Shown here in pieces: positions 1-12,200 of a stretch of DNA of 64,000 nt. Source of the stretch: Dromaius novaehollandiae (taxonomy: Eukaryota; Chordata; Aves; Casuariiformes; Dromaiidae). Each line of letters starts with the position of its first letter. Position 1 is the first letter of the stretch. Location of the stretch: positions 8,805,404 to 8,869,403 of the forward strand of contig NC_088103.1 in assembly GCF_036370855.1 (NCBI RefSeq). Direction: 5' to 3'. The notes beneath the pieces were generated by a model. The model was not told the DNA's origin. It was given only the letters and a program-made list of their open reading frames with translations, and ran no database searches. Both the position numbers and the translations under genes were made by a program.

Positions 1-3000
1 AAAACTATGATTTCAATACTGACGTTTAATCAAAATCAGATTTAAAAGAGAAGAAAGTAGGAAAGCTGAGGCCACAAGGCCTTAAATAATGTCACAAGGA
101 CATTATTTCTTTTTGTTATGAAGAAAGGTCTCTGATAAGCAATCTGATAAGCTGTCTTGCTTAACTTCTACCATCCAGAGGATCACATGGCACTTCACAG
201 GTTAAAAATACTACTTTTTTCACATGTGGACTTTAGCAGTGGTATAACAAAGTTGCAGAGCAAGCACAAACATGCAGACCTAAGTCTGGAAAAAGAGAAA
301 TTAACAGTGGAGGAAAGAATTTGAAGAAGAAAAAAAGTCAGAGGAGAGGAGTCTGAGACCTGCATCTTGTGGTACTGACAGAGAAGAAAGCCAGGAGATG
401 CTCCAAGTGCAGCAGCTGGAAGGGAGGAAGTTCCTGGGGAACCGAAGGGGGATCTAGGGATGATAAATCCCCTCCGGATAAGCAGCATCACAGCAACTTT
501 GAAGGAGGTAAGACTGAACAAATGGCCCTGCCGATTCAGAATATGGGACCATCCAGCTCAGCGCCCCTCTGATATTTGAGTGTTGCACACAGTACTCAAG
601 CTATTGGACTATTGCTTTTATTTATTATACTCCCCAACTTACACTCCCAAGCAGTAAGCGACAGCCGAGCACATCATTTTGTACAGGAAACCAGGATCTA
701 ACAGGAATAATTAGCAGAGAAGGACAAAGCCAGGGGGACGGTGTTGTGTGTGTGAAAAGGATACCAGCGCATTTTAGGGGAGACACTGCCCCAGCTGCAA
801 ACACTAACTATTTGCATTCACAGTATTTGAGAATCAAAGGTTTAAGTCAACCAAAGTCCAAGTCAGGTTTTTTATTTTTTTCATAGTTGTTCCTGGTTTG
901 TTTCTGGCTGTTTAATTTTGCAAAAATCAGTACTTTGGCCCAGTATCCATTTGATAGCTTCCCATCTGCATGTCCAATTTATATCCACTGAATTTGCTAA
1001 TCAAATGAAGTTTTTATTGCTAGCCACATTGCAAAGCTTATATAGCTGTGGGGAAAAAACAGGCAACACTCCATTTCTCCTCATGCTTCAGCAACGAAAG
1101 CATTGCTGTGATAGCTGTGCAAGGGCACGAGCGTGGCTCACGAAGTGAAACTGCAAGCGGCTTTGTTGCTGGGATGGGCACAGCCCGGAAGGTCAGCGTT
1201 CAGATGTGCTGCAGAATACAGAGGTAAAGTTATTTGTTTTGCACAGAGTCAAAATAAGCTTTGAGATTACTAAAGGAAAATATGTATTCACCTCAGCTGT
1301 CTTACTCCTATCTGAGATCACATTTATCCTTGAATCTCGTGGTAACCGAATCCATGAATTAAAATAAGTTACATTTAGTGGAAACCAGCTTTGGGGATGG
1401 CAAGCAAGATGAAAAGTGTAAGTAAAGATAGAAGAGCAGCAGCAGGATAAAAAAATGCCTGATAAAGTTAAGCTTCTCTAATGGCTGTCTAGCAGTCCCC
1501 CCTTCCCCAGCCGCAATTTCTCCCTGCTTCCACAGCCCCCAAAGAGGTACTTGTGCATCCCTGCAATGAGCCACACTGCGATGTTTGGGGTGAAGTTAAA
1601 TGTTATATGGGCTTTGTGATATACTGAACACTGTAACTGAATGATAAGTGTTTTGAGCCGGCTAGGTTTCTGCAAATGCAGTGGTGCAACTCCTTCACTT
1701 CAAAACGCAGTGGAAGCAGGGGAATTGCTGGCACATTCTTCAATGCTGTTTAGATTTCTGTCACAAAAATTAGTAAACCCCCCTACAACATTGCAAGGCT
1801 GTGCTGCTTGCCAGTGGTCTAGCCTCTTCCCTTCTTTTACACTCATTCCTTCAGCTCAGAAGCAGGTGGGTCTGCACAGCCTTCCTCCACAGGAAAAATA
1901 AGACTTATGAACACATTTAGAAAGCTTTTCATATACAAGCAAGACAAAAAAAAAAAAAACAAAACAAACCCCACCAGCTTCACAGGGAAGCTGGAGTACT
2001 GTTCCCACAGGCTTGTTCAATTCAGAGAGTTCAAAATTAGAGAACTAATTGGGGATGCAAAATGGTTTATCATCTACAGCAGGGTGTTTATGCTGTCAAA
2101 CTGTTCAGTGTTTTCCAACCTGCATGCCCAGAAGTTTTAGACAGCGATGTTTCTTTATACTTCATTAACAAACAGGGAACAATGATCTTTCTGAGGTAAT
2201 AAAGGACTGTAACTTGAGCAAAAACTTGTTCAATAATGTGCCTAAGGCCTGATGAAAACACTATCTTGTTCCCTTTCGGGGAGTGGGGGTGGAAGTGGCC
2301 TCCTGCATAAACAAGTTCTTTAATTTACTCAGAGATACAGCATAGAGTAAGACTGCTGTCTTCTATATTCCAAAATAACCAGCAGGCATTTTCTATAAAT
2401 ATCCCTTAGTTGGAAAATACTATTAACTGGCACCAACTGTTCCAATATCATTAGAGCCATGATACCCATCAGCTGATTAAATTAATGTGGTTCTTGCAAC
2501 TGCAAGTAGTATCTCTTTGTTGCCTAACTTAAGGTAGGTAGTAAATTCTTTCCTGTGAAATTAGTCAGAGAAAGCCAACAGCAACATTATCGCCTTCAGG
2601 TAATTTGGGAAGATTTCCATCTATGGAGTATTATTTTCATGACCTCATCCCTCTAATCTGCAGGCTTCCCACTTTGAATTTCTGCCTCATTTCAGGTTCA
2701 CGCCCTGTTCAGATGAAGTCCTCTTTGAGGGCCACCCACAAGATCCAGCTTTACAATCCAGAGAACAACAGCAGAAAGCAGCTTTTCCACTTTTTCCAAT
2801 CTATGCTTTCCTTTTGCTGCCTGACTACTCACCTTCTTCCAAAAGGAGGAAAAGAAAAAAAAAATCAAGCCAGCTTTAACTCACTTAAACTGCAATTTTC
2901 ACAGCTTTGAATCAAACATTGAAGGTAATCTTGAGATTCAAATCTTCTGGAGTAAAACAGCTATTTCCTAGTTACTCATCAAGGCCTGAACTATCATGAA

Positions 3001-3399
3001 TTTATGCAAAAGGTTTTTTTGTTGTTTTTTTTAAACTGTTGCCCAATTAGGGGGATGGGTTTATCTTCTCCAATCCTCCTTCCATTCAGGAAAGCACTAT
3101 AGACAGAGTAAGATGTTGACCTAAAATTCACATGCAATGCAGTAATGCATAAACTTCTGCTGAAAAGAGACAAGTCCTATTTTGTGTGCGTGGTTTCTGT
3201 TCTCTTTTGTTTTTAACTAGAGGTGACTCATGTATACCGAGAGGCAGGCATTACCAAAAATAGCAATGGATGTCATCACAAGAATATGATGGTACAGCAA
3301 AACTGGTAAACCCAAGGTGCACACCTATTACACAGCATATAGAAGAGAGGAGAAAGAGGAGTTAATCAGTGCAGGTATGTTCAAGAAAATTTTGTCAAT
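1..3399. other. Intergenic sequence, no gene seen
   Basis: Both strands carry only short open frames with no recognisable domains. The sequence is AT-rich with a 14-bp A run at 1946-1959. It probably lies beyond the 3' end of IPMK. I see no RNA gene or intact repeat. Confidence 0.5.
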
Positions 3400-6300
3400 A
3401 TCTTCCTGTGTTAGAAAGAAACCAGTTATACTTGCAAGTCACTTGCAGAAAATTTTAATAATTTGCCAAATATACAGCTATTAGAGTTATCCTAAATATC
3501 ACTTATAATTAATTTACAAAAGTTGGTAGATAGCATAGTACAATGTTCTATAAAATAAACACATATAATGTATTAACAATACCCCCTGCAGTCCAATTAT
3601 GGCAAAAAAAACAAATGAAGTTACAGTCAAACACACAAATTAGAGGAGACTTAGTGACAGCTTTAGACACTTGAACCAAAGAAACTGAGACCAGACTAGA
3701 TACATTCATCCATCAAGCATAATAAATGCAGAATTTTAGATTCTAAAAACAATTAACACAGCATTAGGTGCAATTTCACATGCTTTATCTTCCAGTAGGG
3801 TTCCCAGAGTATTAAAGTGCCTTTGTGCACTCTAGTTTCCTTTATAGTCAGGTGCAATACACGTTTGGAGATTCATAGGTCACTTGAGTTTCGTTTTGTT
3901 TTTTAACAACTGTTTGAACCAATGTGCACACTTCAAGCTATGGTGTTTTTAAAGTACTTTTGTTCCCATTTACCATTGTTCTGCATAAGCATCTTCTGTC
4001 CAATATCATAAAGCAAACAACAGAAGTCAAACTCCAAATAGGCAGGGCTCATCTCCACTAAACAAAGTTACAGTAAAAGTATTTCTTGAAGTGTGTTTTC
4101 TGCTATATAATGCTTAACTTTTTTCTCCTTTATTCCCCCTCCCCACCCCGCTTTCAAACACTGCTGGAATTGTTACAGTCGTCCTTTGGATGTCAGTGTT
4201 CTGCACAGCTTTCCCTTACAGATTGCCGTGAACGATGGCAAACATGCAGGATTTGGCCTGTGGATATGTGGTGGAACACACTTTAAAAAGTAAAAGTAAC
4301 ATCTGACCACAGTCTGTTTTTAACTCAATGAATACGCATGAACCGCGTTAGCCTAACTGCAAGATATTTGAAAACTTAAGGCCTGTGGATATTATCTGCA
4401 ATAATTACTTGCACTGCAGAACTGACCAGGTGTCCTACTCAGTGCTTCTTCTGAACTTCCACTGTTTCCTGCCATGCCGCCTTCTTAAACCTAACCTCAA
4501 TGCTAATTGCACAAAGAAAAGGAAAACTACATGCTCGGTTTGGCTATCACTCACCTTGCCCCCCAAATATTCTCTTTAAAACACACCTAAGCGAGTTCCA
4601 TAAAACCTAGGATCTAATCTCCAGTCAAAACAGGCTTAATACTAAAATTCAGCTCCTGCTTTTTCATGGTAAAAAAAGAATGCAAAAGGAATTTGCATCT
4701 CCCATGTTATTTGAGACATTTTGACCGTGTTTCTCAATACCTGCACTTTAAGAGCTGTCATAGAACATGAATTCTTAGGAATATCAGAATCCCCTTTTAA
4801 ATCATTCCATGATGATGTCTTAGCTGCTGCTTATGCGAGGTCACCACTGGTACCGAAGCAAGGGCTGAGGAAGGCACTCAGGAGGAAAACTTACTTGAAA
4901 AAAGAAAAAGTGAACAACTACTCAAATCATTACTTCACACAGCAGATGTGGATGGAGCCTCTAGTCTTCCACTGTCTTCCTACACTTGATAATACTTCAC
5001 ATCATGAAATGAAAAAACAATTACAAGGATTTGTAAGTTTTACCTGTTAAAAAAAAAAAGTCACTTGCTCACAGACCAGTGTAGGCCATGCCTTTTCTTT
5101 GCCACTGCTGCTGCACATAAAGAGGCCAATTTTACATACTGCAATCCAGACTCAAACCAGCAGGAGCGCTCTGCAGGTAAAGAATCTTTTAGTGGAGCTT
5201 TACATGTATAATACACTAACATTACTTTAAAAAATGTGCATTTAAGTATGTCAGTAATGTATGCACTCTGTTAATTAAAAATAAAGGAAATACTGATTTC
5301 CTAATCTACCGAGTACTTTAAAAGTTCTACATGAATCTATAGAGTTATGAAAAAGCACAGTCTGACTATGCATTACAGCAGAAAAAATAGAAACCAGTAC
5401 AAGTTTCATGTGAATTACAATTAAAGTCTCAGTTTTAGTTCATAAAGTGATTTGGATAAAATACTTTAAACATTTCAGAACAGTATAACAACTTCCAATG
5501 CTATTTAGGCAAGTTCCACCAATATCCAAAAATACCATATATGTAAATGCTTTTTATAAAACTTTATACAATTCAAACTCTCATTAGGTAAGCCTATACA
5601 CAATTTGCACAATTACCTAGTTAGAAAGTCTTTAGCATAACTAACTATATTCTGAGAGAATAACATTAAAAACAATGCTTCCGTCAATCTTCCCTTTTGA
5701 CAATTGATTTTGCTAAATCACATTCTTATTGCTCAAAATTAGGACAGACAGGCTTCATCAATAAAAGCAATCAGGTGTTATCCCTGCCTGCAGAAGGGAC
5801 CTGTTTTATAGTTTTATTGGGCAGAAATACCTCTAGGCCTTGCTACCATTTGCATGAAGATTTCCCAGTACCTGTTGCCTCTACTGAGTGTTTCCTACAA
5901 ACAGAGTACAGAGAAGAAAAAAAGCATTAATGGCAGATGAAGGGAATCAATGACACTACACAAGCTTAGCAACCAGCACCTGCCTTTTCATTTTCTACTG
6001 AATTCTGTCATCTGGTCAGTGATTTCTGTGAATACATCTCCAACTATAACAAAATCTGATCTTTTCAAACACAAGACACTAAAAAGATGCACAAGAACAG
6101 TGTGAACATAACAACTTTGCAGGCTTCTGTTCAGTCAGTACTATGCCAAAACACCGCTACAACAAGCTTTAACTACACAACTTCCAATTAAAAATATCAT
6201 CTCTCAAGCTACATTTTAAATTAACAGAAATACATCCATAATAACTACTGGTAAAAAAGCTGATAAAATTATTTTATTTTTTATTCAAAATATTCTGACA

Positions 6301-8079
6301 ATTTAACAATATTCCAGGTGCATTACAAACACTGCCACAGTCAACACAACAATCAATACTTAAAGAGCATTCAAACACTGAAGACATTTATATCTTAAAG
6401 CAGAGACAGGAGAATGCGCTTATACTAAGAGAATACAGATCATTTTCCAAAAACTGACTTCTTTGAGGCAGATATCTCATTTCCCCAGCAAAAATGGATT
6501 AAAATCCAGAAGAGATGAATTACGGAGGACAAAAATTCAAATGTATAAATGTTTTCCTCTGTATTTTCTATAAAATATTGTTAATTTATAATTACAAGGC
6601 CTTTATTGGCCTAGACTACACTAGTGTTGACTGCTTACAGAATAGAACAACAAAAACAGGAAAAAACAGGGTTAAAGCAAACAAAAAAAACACCACAAAC
6701 TTTTCTTCGAATATGGCTTAAATTAGTTCACAGACAGCTGGGAATATAGTGGGTATGTTGTAACTGTATGGTTGCAACAGAAATACCAGGTGGAAAAAAG
6801 TCCTCATTTTCCCCTTCACCATAATTCACATAAAATTTTCAACAAAAAGATATTGCCCCTACTGCAAGCATCTCTTTCCATGCTTCAAAAACTATTGTTT
6901 TGCAAACATTGTTTTGATTCTTGAATGTATTATCCAATATTAGCTCTAAAGTTTAGACAACGTAGTTGTATACATAATATTGTTTTTTCCCAATTAACCT
7001 AGGATCTCAAATGGAGCTATACTTTCAGACAGCTTCACTTAAAACATGTTTGTTTCTCTTTCTGATATACAAAACATGTCAAATCGAGAACTTGCAAAGA
7101 CATATACACAAATGAGTGCATAGTGCAGATCATACAGAGCAGCAAGGCCACAATGCCACATTAAGTCCACATTTAAAAGATGTATGTTTCCGATGACCAA
7201 ATCCATTCCAAAGTTTTTTGGTTTTATTTTCTAAACTTGTGAGGCTTGCATAAAACAAAAGCATTAAAGTCTTGCCCCTTGCAGGCCAAAACTTTTGTCG
7301 TGACTTTCATATCGCTGACTATATACGCAAGTTAGGACTGTCACATACACAGGATACACAAGAGGCACACCAAAAAAAGGTTTGGATACATCATCCCAAA
7401 CTCAAATATCCTAATGAAAGCCTTAATTTTGCCAGTGAAATAAGGAGGTGGGACAATTTTCAAAATACATAGCTTGCCTATGCATCAGTAAAAAAAAATG
7501 TGCCAATTTTAGCCCTGGGGAAAAGAGCCACAACTCCACTGAAATAACTGAAGGTACATCTGGTTGCTCCAGGGCTGAAGTGGACCTTAGCAGTAAAGGG
7601 TCCTTTACCATCTTGCTCATTGCTTCCAGTTGGTGCTCCCCTGCAGTGAAAGACTGAAACATTTGTTGCAAGAGTACAAGCAGCAAACAGCTAAAGGAAA
7701 TCTCAATATGCTTATTCAAAACACTTTGTTTCCACTTTTTCATTAAAGTTGCTTTCCAAAGGTAAATTTTTGGACAAGAGCTGTCAGAAAGAAGGATTGA
7801 GGCATTTTTCCTAGTCACAATATCAGCCATCCCATTAACTGATGGACTTAAACTCCTAAACCAAATTAGCTTCCGAAATACCTTGTATTTGATTCCCCCT
7901 AACACACTCTTTCTTGAAAACTACAGAGTTTCTCTAGCATTTGTGCAGTTTAAGCCTGTTATGGTAATTTTGTCCAGCATTTTCTTAGCACCTCAACACA
8001 AATTACATTGTAGCTTGTCTGTGATGGACGTTGGCTATGGACAACCAGAAAGAGGGGAAGCGCCCACCAGTTTTAAAAG

Positions 8080-8185
8080 AATAGCAGTATCACCCTGTTA
8101 CATCGAGAAGCACTTCTGGATACGCTGGTTCCCAAGTTAGACTACCGAAGCTAAACAGGATTTGTCTCAAAGTAGGGTTACTCCA
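8080..8185 (+). repeat. Possible relic of a 5S-rRNA-derived SINE
   Basis: The segment tatcaccctg (8088-8097) differs by one base from the 5S rRNA taccaccctg, and ccgaagctaaacagg (8145-8159) resembles the 5S internal promoter stretch cggaagctaagcagg. The order and orientation are as in 5S, but the spacing is about 23 bp longer. Ancient amniote SINEs have 5S-derived heads. The match is short, so chance is possible. Confidence 0.22.
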
Positions 8186-8201
8186 GTTATTCAACATAGT
8201 A

Positions 8202-8221
8202 AACACAAGAGGGCAGTACTG
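8202..8221 (+). promoter_or_regulatory. CTCF-like motif
   Basis: The sequence CACAAGAGGGCAGTA fits the CTCF core (CCASNAGRKGGCRS) at most positions. It is forward on the plus strand, within the presumed IPMK 3' UTR. It is a motif match only; no occupancy can be read from sequence. Confidence 0.3.
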
Positions 8222-8652
8222 AGGACATCAATGCTGCACTTTCTCCTTTTCAGTCCATTTTCTAATAGCCTGTTAATGGAGATATGGCTCAGTGTCAAGG
8301 CTAAGAGGGCAAACATTATCAAAGCTAAAGTAGTTATGGGGAACTAACACTACCCTTACTTATTGTATAACTGTACTCCTTGGATTTAAGCCAGCCATAT
8401 ACATTTCACCCTACCAATTTACCTATCCTGCTTAATCTCAAGTATCTTCATCCTTTCACACTTCTTAATTAACTATCAATTATTTTCCTGAGTGAGATTA
8501 TAAAAAGTTAAACCCTTCTACCAAAAGTACAAAGACAAATAAAATATAGTAGAACAATACAAACCCAGTTATACAGCATTACAAGTGCAGAAATTCTTCA
8601 TGTTGTTGCTCTTCTTTATCATTGGCCCCCAGTAAAAACCATAACAAAGAAT

Positions 8653-9287
8653 TTAGTTATCCAAAATATTTTGAAGTACTGTGATTAAATTCTTCAGACC
8701 ATAAATGTAGCCCTCATCCCTCGTGTTGCTAGGAAACACGTGAGCAAAATCTATCATTCGGACTTCCACATTTGCGCTTTCCTTGATCTCGGCTGGCACA
8801 TGACAGAAAACTTTTTCCAGTTGGGGTATAACATTTCCATTTAGATGCTCCTGGGTAATGCAAGTGCTGCTTTTCCACACGTTGCCTTGCTCCAAGTTCT
8901 CAACTTTGAGTGAGAGCTGACCGTGGTGCCGCTTTGAATATGCCTTTTTGTGAAGTGCATAAAATTTGGACAAGCCTTTACTTACGGAGGCCTCTATTTT
9001 TCCATTCTCTGTAGAATTTATTACGTGAATATTATTATTATACTCCAGTATGTCTCCTCCTGATAACAGTCCTTTGGGCATTACTCTCTTCTCTGCCAAA
9101 GTGACATCGCTCAACCGCACAGTGGTTGCCTGACATGAACCTTCATAAACAAACAGCAACGAGCTGGCATAGAAGTTGAGTTGCTCCTGGCCCTCAAACC
9201 ACTCCAGGATTTTTTCGATCTTCTGAATGCTGGCAGCGACAGCATCTTTTCTCAGGCAGTACCCGTTGTGAAAAAACTTTGAGACGC
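8653..9287 (-). CDS. IPMK: IPMK coding exon 6 (terminal)
   Basis: This 635-nt exon starts after acceptor tcttgtag and ends with TAA at 8655-8653. It encodes about 210 residues: GVSKFFHNGYCLRKDAVAAS, a helical SIQKIEKILEWFEGQEQ segment, SSLLFVYEGS, a less conserved loop (about 276-330) with a His/Lys-rich basic patch, and the C-terminal catalytic IDFAHV motif followed by GYIYGLKNLITVLQNILDN. The loop varies most between species; both flanks are strongly conserved. Confidence 0.97.
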
Positions 9288-12200
9288 CTACAAGAAAGAA
9301 ACGGACATTTTCAGAATTATTTTGGGGAAAAAAAGGTTTTTATTTCTTTGGGGACTAAACTTGTTCTTGAATTGAAGAAAAATATTCACGGTTTCCTGTT
9401 AAACGCTTATTTAATAACTCAGAACCAAACTAAGAAATTCAAATACCTTCAGTTACCTTATTATGAAAGAACTGCTATATAATGTTAGAGATTGAGCTCA
9501 GATTGTAAATAAAAGTAACTGAACACTAAACAAACACAGTTTCTGCTCCCTACTTCACCTTGTCAAGCATATGAACAGTTTCAGGCAGGGATCAGTTGAA
9601 TTTTCCAGGGATAAATAGGCTCAAGCAGTCCCCAGCTTCTTTATCATGAGCGACAGAGCTGACAAGTTAGTGCCAGCTCTGGAGAGGGGTGTGCATGTGT
9701 GTGCATGTGTCTGCATGTCCTGGGGTGGATGAACAGATGTCCATTAATAACGGTTTTGAAATAATTATCACCAAACAGCCAGATTATATAAAAATAAATT
9801 AAAAAAAAAATCTATTAACAGGGATACTGGCCTGACCCTGCTTTGAACAGACTAGTTTAAAATAACTAGCCCTACTGATTCTTTCTGGGTTGTTTCAGGA
9901 AAGTGTTTTCATTTTATTATTAGTGTACTGCAAGGTATGGATGGACTTCAGCTGAGAAGGTCAGTTTAAGTGAAGACTATATTTACAGCAGCCTTATATT
10001 ATAAAGGACAGTATATACTCACATACAGGTGCCAAAGAAAAATATGTCTTAAAAATATTGATTTAATAGTTCTAAAAGGCTTCTATTTCATCAGAGCATC
10101 ATACCTACAAAGAAACTGAATTCTACCAGAACTCTTACTACCCTCCTTTAGCAGGAAAGAAATGCGATGAGGAAGTTCCTATACAGCCAGCTGCAAATTT
10201 ATTTATTTTTATGATCAACTAGTAGCTCAAATGATACAGGAAACAGCTGCAGACTCACCTTGCAAAAGGAGAGAAAGGGACTTCTTTTTTTAATATAAGG
10301 AACACACAAAGAATCTGAAACTATCTTTTCATGCAGTACTAAAATAAGTAAAATAAATAAAAAAATCCGAGAGCACTAAATTCTCATACACAGGTTTCCT
10401 CACCATCTTTTACTGTTTCCTTTGTCAAGCTCCTTCCATAGTGCTGGTTTTGGGTCTCATAGCTGTCAGTACAGACATGGTAAACCTGCAAGAAACAAAA
10501 GGGAACTCTGTACTTATTTAGAGAAAAATCAATGTTTCCCTATAGCTCTGAGACACATTGCAGACAGGTTACAAAATCTTTGTTACCGTCTCTGCCTCCG
10601 ACTCAGGATCATACGTTACTTCGAGGTCAACACTGCCCTCTAGTGCTCTGGTCTGCCAACTGCCGCTACTGGGCAGTTCCGGATTGGAACTATCAAGCAC
10701 AACTTCCTGCATTTTCCTCATCACGAAGACACCATTATACTGGTTAGAAATCATCCTATCAATTACTGCAAGCCTTTTCTATGGCACACAACACTGATTT
10801 GCAAGGCAAGACATGAAGCTAACACACTCTTACCAATATCACGGCGATTATTAAATGATTAACAAGCTCATAAATTGAATTTTTATTGTTTTATAGTTCT
10901 TAAAACTGCAGAAGTGTTTAACAAAATCGCAAAGCAATAAGAAGTGTTATTATCTAATGAGAAAGGCCCAGCTATCCGAGACTCTCCCATTGGAAACTGG
11001 TGCATAAAAGGTGCATAAGTTGAGCAGTACGAAAAATAAATCACTGTTCCTTATTTCCTTTGCTGGGTCTTCCCCCCAAAGCCCCTCTGCCTCCATCCCA
11101 ACCACAACCAGCACAGTAAGAAGTGGCAGGTCCAAAGCCCTGCTTTGCCAAGTAGCTGCAATGAGGAGTCTCCAGCAGTTGAGGGGAAAAAAAAGTAATA
11201 GAGTTCACTCTCCTCACCAAACTTGAACCATACCATACAGAAACTGATATATGCAAGTCATCAGCAATGAACCGAAGAGGCAGCAATTCTGCTTATACCA
11301 AAGGAATAACAGTTGTTATTGTCTGAATGTTTAAACTCACTGGGTAAGAGAGACCCTTCCCACTGTCCTCCACTATTTCCACTACTACAATAGCTACAGA
11401 AATTGAGGCCCAGGGATCTACAGTCACAGTGGAGCATAGGATATAGGTGAGGTATTTTTAAATAGTGAATCCAAGACCATACTTCTGAGATACTAAAACA
11501 ATCATTTTTCACCACTTATTTTAAAAAAAGCACATAAGCTTAAAACAGTAAATAACATATCCACCCAAAAGAATACTTATTCGAATATTTCTTGTAGCAA
11601 GCCATTCACAGAGTTTTCAGTTTTGTTTTTTAATTTATTGAAAGAACTACAAGCCCACATCTAATGAACTACAAGCTGCAGGTAATTAAATAAAACAAGA
11701 ATCAAAAATACATATAGTTCTTTGAAACAGGATTACAAGTCTGGAGATTGCCTGGGTTTTTACTAGCTGCATCTTCGCTGCATTATCAAGTGCTCTAGTT
11801 TAGTCAGTCTAAGGGCAGCTTCCTCCACGCATCTGCAACGTAGCACACTCCTGAATGCGTAATCTTGTTTACCAGAAGTTTATCTCTTCCCCATAGGAGC
11901 TTGCAGTTTTTGTGACATGGGCACTTGCTCAAGAAAAGCTGGTTAAGGCCTGCAAGCTCATTTTGCTTTCCAAAGAAACTCTGGAGCAACACCCAAGCAC
12001 CTTGTGCTTCTGGCTTGTGCTTCCCGCGAAACCACTACAATCTAGTTCTTCAGTCCTCATTCAAGCAGATTTCACTAACAAGGCGCATTTTTCTTCTACA
12101 AAGACCATTCTGGGTTTTTGTGGCATCTAAGCTCCTTTTTTTTGCAGGACACCATTCCACAAAAGTGGTACTCTATAGGTTTAGAAACAACACAGGCAGA

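Larger units (their letters stand above)
3400..8652 (-). other. IPMK: Probable IPMK 3' UTR (left end uncertain)
   Basis: The sequence directly downstream of the IPMK stop is AT-rich with no exon-like coding on either strand. Human IPMK has a long 3' UTR of several kilobases (from memory), so a similar length here is plausible. Several AATAAA hexamers occur on the minus strand, at about 7228-7223, 6607-6602, 6285-6273 (two), 5818-5813 and 4134-4129; I cannot tell which is used. One unusually long sense ORF lies at 7423-7905. The left boundary is a guess. Confidence 0.4.
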
